Positions 1 to 8,314 of a stretch of DNA of 64,000 nt are shown here, in pieces. Source of the DNA: Chersky-265 sp035275285. GTDB lineage: Bacteria; Fibrobacterota; Fibrobacteria; UBA11236. A program made the position numbers and the translations under genes. How positions within the stretch are numbered: the stretch's first letter is position 1; the number at the start of each line of letters is the position of its first letter. The stretch is from assembly GCA_035275285.1 (NCBI GenBank), contig DATENA010000247.1, positions 1-64,000 on the forward strand, written 5' to 3'. The notes below the pieces were generated by a model. That model saw only the letters and a program-made list of their open reading frames with translations, did not search any database and was not told where the DNA came from.

Positions 1-1890
1 AGCCTGCTGATCGCGGACGTCCTGATGGACGCCTACGGGATCAGCCGCGACCCGAAGTATCTCCTGGCCGCGCGCGCGCACATCGTGGACTTGCTGAAGG
101 AGGAGAGAAGGCGATATTGGCCGGACGGGTTCCTATGGAACGATCATGCCATCGCGGGCAGGATTCCCGTGCTCGCCCGGTTTTGGGGACTGTACCGGAA
201 CCACGCGGGCTTCGATCCCGGAGACGCGACGCTCATCCTGCAAGGCGCGGCCCGTAGCGCCTTGATGCTTTCCAAGCCCGGCGCATTCACGTTCGCCACC
301 AACCACGGAGTGATGCAGAACCTGGCGCTCCTGCATTTCTGCGCGGCGTTCCCCGGCCTGGACGGGAACGGAGCGTTCCGGAAGACGGCCGTCGAGAGGC
401 TTTCCGCGCAAATGCGTTTCTACGTCTCCGATTCCGGCGTCGTCATGGAGCACTCCCTGGGATACCATGATTTCGGCCTGAGCCTGGTGGGCATGGGCTT
501 GCGGTATTTCGAATTGCTCGGCCTGGAAATCCCCCCGGTCTGGGCGGCGAAGTACGAGGGGATGAAGCGTTTCCATCAGCTTATCACGCGGCCCGATGGA
601 ACCCTGCCCCTGTACGGGGACACGGAATGGATGCATCATCCCGAGCCCTTGGTCGCCGATTTGGAAAAGGGCGGAGGTCCCTTGCGGCCCCTGCGGTACC
701 GCATGCCGGCGGATACCGGCTATCTGGACCCCGTGGCGGCGTATGCGATCTTCTGGGATACCCTGGCGGGCGATCCCGGGGATTCCCGGGATCCGCAGGC
801 CGCTCCGGCCCTGGCTCAAACGCTGTTGGCCTGGCCCAATTTCGCCAGCCGCGCGCACAAGCGGGCGGATGAGATGAGCCTGCACTTCTGGGCCAGGGGA
901 AACGATTGGTGGACGGGGATCGGCTATTGGCCGTACGGCATGGCGCATAGGGACAAAGCGGAAGGCTGGGACGGCTCCAACGCCCCCCATGCCATCGGGG
1001 AGCGGCCGGAGGTGGGGCGGATCACCCGTCCGGTCCGGTACGCCCGCGGGAACGGAGCCCATTCCCTGGAGCTGGAAAGACGGACGGCGGAAGGATACCG
1101 CGCGCGCAGGCAGCTGGTGTTCATGCAACCGGGAATCTGGATCGTCCTCGATGCGGTTTCCGATTCGCTCGGGAGGGGTTCGCGTATCGACTGGGCGCTT
1201 TTCCCCGCGTTGGCGGCGCGCGGACTCGGCGGCAACCGGTTCGCGTTCGAAGACACGGGCACGCATGCTTCGATGCGCGTGGCGTATGACGTCCGCAAGC
1301 CCGGTCCGGTCCCGGTGAAGCTCGTCTCCGGCAGCGACAACCCTTTCGCGGGGTGGACCGCGATCGGGAACGCCATCCGCAAGACCCATTCCCTGCTCTT
1401 CGCCCTTTCGGGCCGCTCGCAATCGATCCTGGCCTGGGGCCTGGATTCGCTCGGCAAGACCCTGGAGTCCGCATCGCTGTCGGACTACGCGGAAGACGGA
1501 TCCTGGCGGGCCGCGATCGTGGTCGCGGGCGACACCTTGCATCTCGAATGCGGTGCGGCCGCCTTGGACATCAGGCCGTCCAACGGAAAGAGCGGCGTCG
1601 CCGGCCAAAGGCTGGACCTGCGGCCGGTATCCGTCCCGGAAGGAGAGTACGCGGCCATGACCGGGGGATTCGCGGCGCTTTCCGGGCGGTACGCGCGGTA
1701 TCCCGAATCCTACTCGCCCTACCGCCTCAAATGGAGCGGAATCCTGCTCGCCTTGTTCCTGGCGCAAGAGATCTTCTTCCTGATCTTGCGGCTGTTTCCG
1801 CCCTCCGTGGGGACCGCCGCAAGAGCCCTTTCGGTGCCGGCCTGGGCGGGCGCCTCGGCCTGGCTTTCCATGGTATACTTCGCGTACTGA
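1..1890 (+). CDS. Heparinase II/III-like polysaccharide lyase, 5' end cut by window
   Basis: The frame is open from base 1, so the N-terminus lies outside the window; 629 residues are visible. The first half is alpha-helical with TNHGVMQN (about residues 100-107) and EHSLGYHDFGLSL (about 150-162), which resemble the His/Tyr-bearing helices of the (alpha/alpha) toroid of heparinase II/III and alginate lyase families. The second half looks like the beta-sandwich domain (QLVFMQPGIWIVLDAVSD). Unusually, the C-terminus has a hydrophobic segment (about 580-599) and a second hydrophobic end, so the protein may be membrane anchored. Members of this family sit next to many exosortase-A loci and presumably trim or release the polymer made there. 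The substrate cannot be told from sequence. The next gene starts 27 bases downstream in the same direction. Confidence 0.8.
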   Translation, partial: SLLIADVLMDAYGISRDPKYLLAARAHIVDLLKEERRRYWPDGFLWNDHAIAGRIPVLARFWGLYRNHAGFDPGDATLILQGAARSALMLSKPGAFTFATNHGVMQNLALLHFCAAFPGLDGNGAFRKTAVERLSAQMRFYVSDSGVVMEHSLGYHDFGLSLVGMGLRYFELLGLEIPPVWAAKYEGMKRFHQLITRPDGTLPLYGDTEWMHHPEPLVADLEKGGGPLRPLRYRMPADTGYLDPVAAYAIFWDTLAGDPGDSRDPQAAPALAQTLLAWPNFASRAHKRADEMSLHFWARGNDWWTGIGYWPYGMAHRDKAEGWDGSNAPHAIGERPEVGRITRPVRYARGNGAHSLELERRTAEGYRARRQLVFMQPGIWIVLDAVSDSLGRGSRIDWALFPALAARGLGGNRFAFEDTGTHASMRVAYDVRKPGPVPVKLVSGSDNPFAGWTAIGNAIRKTHSLLFALSGRSQSILAWGLDSLGKTLESASLSDYAEDGSWRAAIVVAGDTLHLECGAAALDIRPSNGKSGVAGQRLDLRPVSVPEGEYAAMTGGFAALSGRYARYPESYSPYRLKWSGILLALFLAQEIFFLILRLFPPSVGTAARALSVPAWAGASAWLSMVYFAY

Positions 1891-1917
1891 CGGCTTCATG
1901 CGGGATAAAGCGGCGGT

Positions 1918-3216
1918 ATGTTGAGGACCCTTTTCATTTTGCTGGCTTACGGATCCGGCTCCCTGCTGGCGTTCCGCACCGTGAATTTCGCGGCGGTGCT
2001 GTACATCTGGAGCAATATCTTCCGGCCCCTGGAGTGGTCGCGGCACGCGGGACTGTTCCCCGCGCCGACGTACGTCGCCGGGCTTCTGGTCGTCTCCCAT
2101 CTCTACCATTATTTCCGCGGCAGGTACAAGCCGCTCTTCGGCCTTTTCACCCTCATGGTCCTGGCGCAGGTGGCCTGGCTGATCCTGGTGACGATGGTTT
2201 CGCCTTTCCGGCCGGTCCTGATCCCGGATCTCATCGTCCTCCTGAAATACCTGCTGCCCGTCATCCTCATCCACGCGGGAATCAAGACCCTGGCGGACGC
2301 GAAGCTCGTCGCGTTGGGGATGTTGTCGGCCATGGCGATCTGGATCGCGCATTACGGCCTGTATTGCATCGCGAAGGGTTCCTGCATCGATATCGGCATC
2401 GAGGGCGGGTTGATGGCGGAGCGGAACGATTTCACCGCCGCCGTGGTTTCGACCATTCCCGTCCTGTTCTATTTCGGAGTGCATTACCATCTGGCCTTCA
2501 AGCGGCTGGGGAAATGGGCCTTCCGGGGGCTGGGTTCGCTCGCGGTGGGCATCATATTCCTGTCGCTGTCCCGCGGCGCCTCCCTGGCCTTGGGCTTCCA
2601 GGGCCTGCTGTACGCGTTCGTCTTCTCCCCGAAACGGATCCGGGACGTTTCCATCCTGATGGCATGCGTGGCCGCGGGATTCTTCTTCGTTCCGGAAAAA
2701 TGGGTCGAGCGGATGAGCACCATCAGCCTCAGCACGGAGAACCAGAAAGAAGCGTCCGCCTCCCACCGGTTGATCCATATCCAGGGGACCTTGGAAGCCA
2801 TCAAGGATTTCCCCGTGTTCGGCGTGGGCCCCGAGGGCTGGCAGCAAATCACCTACATCTATGGCCGCGGTTTCCAGGACAACCCCCATAACATCTATCT
2901 CATGGTGGCCATCTCTTCCGGACTGCCGGGCCTGGCGCTGTACTTGTCCATCATGCTGATCAGTTGCTACCGGGTGTTCAACGTGCGGAGGCGGGCGCTC
3001 AAGATCGGGGACGGGGAGACCGCCGCCCTGGCCGCGGCTTTGCTGTCCAGCATCGCGGGGTATCTCGCCGCGTTGACCTTCCTGAACCGGCCCTTCGGCG
3101 AATTCCTGTTCAGCTGGCTGGCGATAGGCAACGCCTTGCCCAGGGCGTTCGATTATAAGCAGAGGATGATCCTGAAAAACGCCAAGGCGCGGAAGCCGGC
3201 GGCGGCCCTTCCGTGA
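1918..3216 (+). CDS. O-antigen ligase/polymerase-like membrane protein, exosortase A-associated (DUF5935 type)
   Basis: A 432-residue polytopic inner-membrane protein with about ten hydrophobic segments. The large periplasmic loop has the motif region GVGPEGWQQ followed by NPHNIYL, which fits the Wzy_C (O-antigen ligase/polymerase) fold. The N-terminus (VLYIWSNIFRPLEW) resembles the DUF5935 region of the O-glycosylation ligases known to accompany exosortase A. Members join undecaprenyl-linked glycans to each other or to an acceptor on the periplasmic face. Its place between a lyase-like gene and the amidotransferase agrees with a role in polymer assembly. Whether it is a polymerase or a protein ligase is not decidable here. 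The second such protein of the window is at 53604-54941. Confidence 0.8.
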   Translation: MLRTLFILLAYGSGSLLAFRTVNFAAVLYIWSNIFRPLEWSRHAGLFPAPTYVAGLLVVSHLYHYFRGRYKPLFGLFTLMVLAQVAWLILVTMVSPFRPVLIPDLIVLLKYLLPVILIHAGIKTLADAKLVALGMLSAMAIWIAHYGLYCIAKGSCIDIGIEGGLMAERNDFTAAVVSTIPVLFYFGVHYHLAFKRLGKWAFRGLGSLAVGIIFLSLSRGASLALGFQGLLYAFVFSPKRIRDVSILMACVAAGFFFVPEKWVERMSTISLSTENQKEASASHRLIHIQGTLEAIKDFPVFGVGPEGWQQITYIYGRGFQDNPHNIYLMVAISSGLPGLALYLSIMLISCYRVFNVRRRALKIGDGETAALAAALLSSIAGYLAALTFLNRPFGEFLFSWLAIGNALPRAFDYKQRMILKNAKARKPAAALP

Positions 3217-3241
3217 AGAGCGCGTTCGATAAGAGCGTCCT

Positions 3242-3270
3242 TTGATGGGGCCGGCCGTCCTTAGTAAGTT
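3242..3270 (+). promoter_or_regulatory. Possible sigma70-like promoter for the amidotransferase operon
   Basis: TTGATG (3242-3247) is followed after exactly 17 bases by TAAGTT (3265-3270) in the 132-base gap before the asparagine synthetase gene at 3349. The -35 match is good and the -10 is weak. It would give a leader of about 70 bases. This may be an internal promoter, since the upstream genes run in the same direction. Confidence 0.35.
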
Positions 3271-3348
3271 TATGGATTTTCGCGGCGGGCCGGGATGCAT
3301 CCAGGCCTGGCCGGCGCGAAGCGGCGAACCCGGAAGGCGGGCTGATCG

Positions 3349-5223
3349 ATGTGCGGCATAGCCGGATACCTCCTGACCTCGGGGAACGCCGAAAGCAAGC
3401 GGCCGGTGCTGGAGGCGATGTGCGACCTCATCCGCCATCGCGGTCCGGACGGCTCCGGCGTGGAGTTCCGCGGCCAAGCGGGATTGGGGCACAGGCGGCT
3501 CAGCATCATCGATCTGGCGGGCGGCGCGCAACCCATGAGCACCGCGGACGGCTCCCTGACCGTGGTATTCAACGGCGAGATCTACAACTTCCCGGAATTG
3601 CGGAGGGAGCTGGAGGGAAAAGGCCATTCCTTCCGCACCGGATCGGACACGGAAGTGCTCCTGCACGGCTATCACGCCTTCGGGGACGCCCTGCCGGGCA
3701 AGCTCAACGGCATGTTCGCCTTCGCCCTGTGGGATGCGCGGCGCAAGCGCCTGTTGGCGGGACGCGATCGCCTGGGCAAGAAGCCCTTTTATTTCCATTC
3801 GTCCCCGGATCGGTTCCTGTTCGCCTCGGAGATGAAGTCCATCCTGGCCGAACCCGCCGTTCCCCGCCGCATCGATCCGCGCGCCGTGGACGCCTTCTTC
3901 TCGTTCGGATACATCCCCGCTCCCGAGACCATTTTCCGGGACGTCTGCAAGCTGCGTCCGGGCCACCAGCTGGTCTGGGAAGACGGGCGCGTGACCGTCT
4001 CGCAATATTGGGACGTCGCCTACCGCCCGGATCCCGACTGCCGCACCGAGGAAGACTACGTGGACAAGCTGGAGGTGCTGCTGACGGCGGCCGTCAAGCG
4101 CCGCCTCATGAGCGAGGTCCCCTTGGGGGCCTTCCTGAGCGGCGGCGTGGATTCCAGCACCATCGTCGGGCTCATGGCGAAGCTCTCCGGCGAGCCGGTG
4201 CGGACCTTTACGGTCGGCTTCGCGGAGCGGGAGTTCTCGGAAGCCGGGGACGCGCTCCTGGTGTCCAAGGCATTCGGCACCCGGCACAACGAGCAGTTCA
4301 TCAAACCGGACGCGCTGTCCATCCTTCCCTCCCTGGTCTGGCACTTCGACGAGCCGTTCGGGGACTCCTCCGCGGTCCCCACTTTCTACGTGTCCCAGGC
4401 CGCCCGCCGGGAGGTCACCGTGATCCTTTCCGGGGACGGCGGCGACGAGCTCTTCGCGGGCTACAATTCCTATCACCTGAGGAACCGCTACGAAGGGTTC
4501 AAGGCCATCCCCGCGCCGTTGCGCCGGGCGTTCATGGGCGCCGCCGCGCGCATGCTCCCTTGGAACGCCCCCGGGCGCAACCTGCTCCGCCGCATCGGCG
4601 CGCTGGAGGCCTACGATCGGGGCGACGTTCCCGAGCTGTTCCCGCCCATCAAGGAAGCCTTGTACGCTCCCGAGTGGGCCGAAGCGGCCGCGGGCGCCGA
4701 TCCCGCCGGGTACCTGCGCTATTGGGGCAACGCCCCCGCCGGCGGCCTGAGCCGCCTGCAATACCTGGATACCAAGGTATACCTGCCCGAGGACATCCTC
4801 ATGAAGGTGGATCGCATGTCGATGGCGAACTCCCTGGAGACGAGGGCGCCTTTGCTGGATTATACCGTGGCGGAATTCGCCGCCTCCATCCCGCCGGAGA
4901 TGCATACCAGGGACGGGCGGGGGAAATACATCCTGCGGAAGATGGCCTCGCGCTTTCTGCCGCCGCACGTCCTGGCCAAGAAGAAACAGGGCTTCGCCAT
5001 TCCGCGGGAGAAGTGGTTCCAAGGGGAGCTGAAGGACTTCGCGCGCGGGACCCTGACCTCGGAGCGGTTCCGGGCGCGGGGTTATTTCCGCCCGGACCGG
5101 GTGGAGGCCATCCTCCGCGATCATGCGGCGGGCAGGAAGGATTACGGGATGTGGATCTGGTGCCTCCTCAACTTCGAGTTCTGGCACCAGGCGTTCCTCG
5201 ACGCGGATACGCGCAAGGTCTGA
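3349..5223 (+). CDS. Asparagine synthetase-type amidotransferase (exosortase A-associated amidotransferase 1 type)
   Basis: A 624-residue class II glutamine amidotransferase. The N-terminal domain starts MCGIAG with the catalytic Cys2 in place and carries HRRLSIIDL, FNGEIYNF and DTEVLLHGY, all standard for an active glutaminase. The synthetase domain has the ATP-binding loop FLSGGVDSS (about residue 262) and SGDGGDELFAGY (about 360). The family uses glutamine-derived ammonia and an adenylated carboxylate to make an amide. Exosortase-A loci regularly carry such a paralogue near ligase/polymerase and hydrolase genes, so amidation of a uronic acid or amino-acid decoration on the glycan is more likely than free asparagine synthesis (inference). 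It is full length and tightly followed by a degenerate paralogue. Confidence 0.88.
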   Translation: MCGIAGYLLTSGNAESKRPVLEAMCDLIRHRGPDGSGVEFRGQAGLGHRRLSIIDLAGGAQPMSTADGSLTVVFNGEIYNFPELRRELEGKGHSFRTGSDTEVLLHGYHAFGDALPGKLNGMFAFALWDARRKRLLAGRDRLGKKPFYFHSSPDRFLFASEMKSILAEPAVPRRIDPRAVDAFFSFGYIPAPETIFRDVCKLRPGHQLVWEDGRVTVSQYWDVAYRPDPDCRTEEDYVDKLEVLLTAAVKRRLMSEVPLGAFLSGGVDSSTIVGLMAKLSGEPVRTFTVGFAEREFSEAGDALLVSKAFGTRHNEQFIKPDALSILPSLVWHFDEPFGDSSAVPTFYVSQAARREVTVILSGDGGDELFAGYNSYHLRNRYEGFKAIPAPLRRAFMGAAARMLPWNAPGRNLLRRIGALEAYDRGDVPELFPPIKEALYAPEWAEAAAGADPAGYLRYWGNAPAGGLSRLQYLDTKVYLPEDILMKVDRMSMANSLETRAPLLDYTVAEFAASIPPEMHTRDGRGKYILRKMASRFLPPHVLAKKKQGFAIPREKWFQGELKDFARGTLTSERFRARGYFRPDRVEAILRDHAAGRKDYGMWIWCLLNFEFWHQAFLDADTRKV

Positions 5224-5242
5224 CGGGAAAGGTAGGCGAGGC

Positions 5243-7192
5243 ATGGGATACATTTGCGCCATCGTGAACAAGCGGCCCGAGGATCGCGGCGACGCGGCTT
5301 CCGTGGCGGCCATGCTGGCCGCAGCCGTTTCCGGCCGCGCGTCCGCGGGCGTTTCCGCGGAAGCGCCCGCGGTCCGGGCCCATGGGCCGGCCGCGGCCGG
5401 CCATGCCGGCGCTTTCGGCGAGGGATCCGCCCGCGGCCTTTACGAGGACGGCGGTCTGCTGGCGGTTTGCGACGGGGAATTCTACAACGCCGCCGACCTG
5501 GCCCCGCCGGCCGGGTGCCCCGCGGACGCGGGGGAGGCGGCGCTTCTGGCCGGCTTGTTCCGCAAGCGGGGCGAAGCCTGGTTCGAGAAGGTGCGCGGCG
5601 TTTACGGCGCCTTCGTATGGGACAAGGCGGCGGGCAAGGGATATGCCTGGTCCGATCGCCTGGGCGTGCGTTCCATCGTCGTCCATGAAGACGCGGACCG
5701 CATCGCCGTGGCCACGCGCATCTCCTCGCTCGCGGCCCTGCCCGGGTTCGAGGCCGGGCTCGATCACCAGGGCATCTTCAGCTACCTGTACATGGAAATG
5801 ATCCCCACGCCCTTTACGCTGTACAAGTCCATCCGGAAGCTGGAAAGCGGCCACGTGCTCCGCATGGCCGGCGGCAAGGCCGATACGGCCATGGTCTGGA
5901 ACATGCGCTATCCCCCCGCCAAGCTGTCCGATCAGGCGGAGATGGAGAAGCGCATCCGCTCCCTGACGCTCGCCGCGGTGCGGGGCCAGGCCTCCCTGGG
6001 CGTGGCCTCCGCGGAAGAGGCCGGGGCCTTTCTCAGCGGCGGCACGGACTCCAGCGTCGTGGCCGGGCTCATGAGCGAGCTCGCGCCGGGCCGCGTCAAC
6101 ACCTTCAGCATCGGCTTCGATGAGCCCGGGTATGACGAGATGGAATACGCCCGCATCGCCGCCAGGCGTTTCAAGACCCTGGCGCACGAGTATTACGTGA
6201 CGCGGGAAGACGTGGCCGACGCCTTGCCCCTCATCGTGCGGGCGTTCGACGAGCCGTTCGCCAACTCGTCCGTGATCCCCACCTATTTCTGCGCGCTCAA
6301 GGCGCGCGAGGCGGGCGTGAAGGTGATGCTGGGCGGGGACGGCGGCGACGAGATCTTCGGCGGCAACACCCGCTACTCGGACAATTACAGGAATTTCAGC
6401 CGCTTCCCGGCCCCGGTGGAATGGGCCATGAAACTGGCGGTGGCGGTGACGCCGCCCGGCGCCCGCAAAGGCCCCTTGCTGAAGGCCGCCAACTACCTGA
6501 GCCGCAAGGACGCGCCCCTGCACAAGCGCATCCACGCCTATGATCTCAGCTATTACCTGGGCGGGGCGGAAGGCATCTTCGCGCCGGGGTTCCTGGAGCG
6601 GGGCGGACCGTTCCTCCGGCCCCACGAGGTGGCCGAACGCATCCTGTCCAAGGCGGAAGCGGCCGACGAGCTGGACCGCTACATGTACCACGATCTCAAG
6701 AACACGCTCATGGACAATGATCTCCGCAAGGTCAACACCGTCACGGAGCTGGCCGGGGTGCGGGTCCGCTATCCCTTCCTGGACGCGGACGTGGTGGAGT
6801 TCACGGGGCTCATCCCGCCGGATCTCAAGGTGCGCGAGGGCGCCTTGCGTTACCTGTACAAGCAGGCGTTCAAGGACTTCCTGCCCCTGGAAATCATCAA
6901 CAAGAAGAAGCACGGTTTCGGCCTGCCGGTGGTGCGCTGGATGCTGCGCGAGGGCCGCCTGCACGATATGCTCCGGGACGCGTTGTTCAACGGGACGCTG
7001 CGGGCGCGGGGCATCTTCCGCGAAGGCTTCGTGGAGGGCCTTTACAAGCGTTCCCGGGAGGACAAAACCACGTATTTCGGGTCCTATTTATATTACATTT
7101 TTTTCCTGGAGCTCTGGATGAGGGAGCACCTGGACAAAGCCGGAAGCCGGCCCGCCCCCGCCGCGGCGGCGACCCTGTCGCCGGCGCGTTGA
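5243..7192 (+). CDS. Asparagine synthetase paralogue with degenerate glutaminase domain
   Basis: The chosen ATG at 5243 gives 649 residues; the upstream open frame lies over the previous gene. The synthetase half is intact, with FLSGGTDSSVVAGL (about residue 263), GGDGGDEIFGGN (about 362) and KKKHGFGLPV near the end. The N-terminal half is not: it begins MGYICAIV, so the cysteine is residue 5 instead of 2, the FNGEIYN motif has become CDGEFYN, and HRRLS is absent. Alignment by eye puts Ile4-Cys5 at the usual Met1-Cys2, so a rare ATT start at 5252 would restore an N-terminal cysteine, but the other lost motifs argue against that. Most likely it uses free ammonia, another nucleophile or a partner's ammonia, and works with the ACP and acyl ligase encoded just downstream. 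Function is inferred. Confidence 0.82.
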   Translation: MGYICAIVNKRPEDRGDAASVAAMLAAAVSGRASAGVSAEAPAVRAHGPAAAGHAGAFGEGSARGLYEDGGLLAVCDGEFYNAADLAPPAGCPADAGEAALLAGLFRKRGEAWFEKVRGVYGAFVWDKAAGKGYAWSDRLGVRSIVVHEDADRIAVATRISSLAALPGFEAGLDHQGIFSYLYMEMIPTPFTLYKSIRKLESGHVLRMAGGKADTAMVWNMRYPPAKLSDQAEMEKRIRSLTLAAVRGQASLGVASAEEAGAFLSGGTDSSVVAGLMSELAPGRVNTFSIGFDEPGYDEMEYARIAARRFKTLAHEYYVTREDVADALPLIVRAFDEPFANSSVIPTYFCALKAREAGVKVMLGGDGGDEIFGGNTRYSDNYRNFSRFPAPVEWAMKLAVAVTPPGARKGPLLKAANYLSRKDAPLHKRIHAYDLSYYLGGAEGIFAPGFLERGGPFLRPHEVAERILSKAEAADELDRYMYHDLKNTLMDNDLRKVNTVTELAGVRVRYPFLDADVVEFTGLIPPDLKVREGALRYLYKQAFKDFLPLEIINKKKHGFGLPVVRWMLREGRLHDMLRDALFNGTLRARGIFREGFVEGLYKRSREDKTTYFGSYLYYIFFLELWMREHLDKAGSRPAPAAAATLSPAR

Positions 7193-7227
7193 GGGCAAGC
7201 ATCCCGTGGATAGGAAGGATCGGCAAC

Positions 7228-7473
7228 ATGGCCAATGAGGTCAAGGAACGCGTCAGGAAAATAGTCTCCCGGAGCATCGGCGGGGAATACAAGGACAAGC
7301 CGATCCCGGACGGCATGAAGCTCATCGGCAACCTGCTCGATTCGATGGCGGTGAACAGCCTGATCGTGGCCCTGGAAGAGGATTTCGGCTTCGCGTTCGA
7401 CGACGAGGATCTCTCGGCCGAAGCCTTCGACACCGTGGAATCGCTTTCCGAGCTAGTGCAACGGAAGCTCTAG
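7228..7473 (+). CDS. Acyl carrier protein
   Basis: An 81-residue acidic protein starting at the ATG at 7228, preceded by a GGAAGG-type ribosome site; upstream in-frame codons overlap the previous gene's end. It has the four-helix carrier-protein pattern with LLDSMAVNSL, where the serine after Asp is the expected phosphopantetheine site, and a helix III region of the form LEEDFGFAFDDEDL. It is followed six bases later by hydrolase 2. Exosortase-A loci often contain an ACP together with an AMP-forming ligase, a PLP decarboxylase and two hydrolases, so it probably carries the acyl or aminoacyl group activated by the ligase at 9190 and not fatty-acid intermediates (inference). Confidence 0.85.
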   Translation: MANEVKERVRKIVSRSIGGEYKDKPIPDGMKLIGNLLDSMAVNSLIVALEEDFGFAFDDEDLSAEAFDTVESLSELVQRKL

Positions 7474-7478
7474 ACCGG

Positions 7479-8306
7479 ATGGCCTCGAGACGGGAGGAGA
7501 TGTTCTTCTTCGACGGCGGCGGCGGCCGCAGGCTCCTGGGCTTTTTCCATCCCCCGATCGGCGTTCCCAGGGATTTCGGGCTCGTCTATTGCCACCCGTT
7601 CGCGGAAGAGAAGAACCAGAGCCACGTCGTGGCGGCGCGCACCGCCCGGCGCCTGGCCGAGTCCGGCACTCCGGTGCTGCGTTTCGACTTCAGCGGCTGC
7701 GGGGACAGCGAAGGCGAGCTCGAAGACGCCTCCGCCGACGATTGGCTCGGGGAGATAGGCCGCGCCGCGGACCTGCTGCGCGCCAAGACCGGATTGTCCC
7801 GCACGGGTTTCTGGGGGTTGCGCTCCGGCGCCAACTTGGCGGCCCTCCACGCTTCCACCCGGAACGACGTGGCCATGGCCATGCTCTGGCAGCCCGTGCC
7901 CGATCTCAAGTCCTACATCCACCAGTTCCTCCGGCAGAAGCTGGCCACCGGGATCGCCGCCGGCGGCGAAGGCGGTTCCGTGAAGGAGCTGGTCAAGCGC
8001 ATCGAGGAAGGGGAGGCGGTGGAGGTGATGGGCTACCCCGTCCGGGGGCCCCTGTACCGGAGCTTCGCGTCGAAAACGGCGGGACCGGCCGCCGGCGCTT
8101 ACGCGTTCCCGGTTTCCCTGTTCGCGTTCACGGAAGAGGACTCGCCGCCCGAATGGCTGGTGCGGATGGCGGCTTCCATCAAGGCGTCCAACCTCCCCGT
8201 TCCCCTGGTGCAGGTCCGGGAACAACCTTTCTGGGACAGGTATTGGCGCTGGGATGCGCCCGCCGCCGCCGAGAGCGCGGCGGCCTGCGTCTCTTCCCTG
8301 GCCTGA
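7479..8306 (+). CDS. Exosortase A system-associated hydrolase 2 (alpha/beta hydrolase)
   Basis: A 275-residue alpha/beta-hydrolase-like protein. The early strand-turn LVYCHPFAEEKNQSH and the oxyanion-region segment FDFSGCGDSEGE are hallmarks of the exosortase-associated hydrolase 2 family. The nucleophile elbow reads FWGLRSGANLA, where the serine sits one place later than in a normal GxSxG, so the mechanism is uncertain. The conserved position between the ACP and hydrolase 1/acyl ligase suggests a thioesterase or acyl-transfer role in the same pathway. No signal peptide is visible, so it should act in the cytoplasm. It ends 8 bases before hydrolase 1. Confidence 0.82.
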   Translation: MASRREEMFFFDGGGGRRLLGFFHPPIGVPRDFGLVYCHPFAEEKNQSHVVAARTARRLAESGTPVLRFDFSGCGDSEGELEDASADDWLGEIGRAADLLRAKTGLSRTGFWGLRSGANLAALHASTRNDVAMAMLWQPVPDLKSYIHQFLRQKLATGIAAGGEGGSVKELVKRIEEGEAVEVMGYPVRGPLYRSFASKTAGPAAGAYAFPVSLFAFTEEDSPPEWLVRMAASIKASNLPVPLVQVREQPFWDRYWRWDAPAAAESAAACVSSLA

Positions 8307-8314
8307 AGGCGCGC

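Noticed and set aside
5252..5254. ATT start that would give the degenerate amidotransferase an N-terminal cysteine
   Set aside because: The other glutaminase motifs are also lost and a normal ATG stands three codons earlier.
133..5313. A minus-strand open frame of 1726 codons
   Set aside because: It lies antisense to three well-supported genes and has the Arg/Gly/Pro/His-rich composition of a shadow frame in GC-rich DNA.
7589..8314. N-terminal extension of hydrolase 1 over the hydrolase 2 gene
   Set aside because: The extension is low-complexity Arg/Gly/Pro sequence; homology begins at the ATG at 8315.
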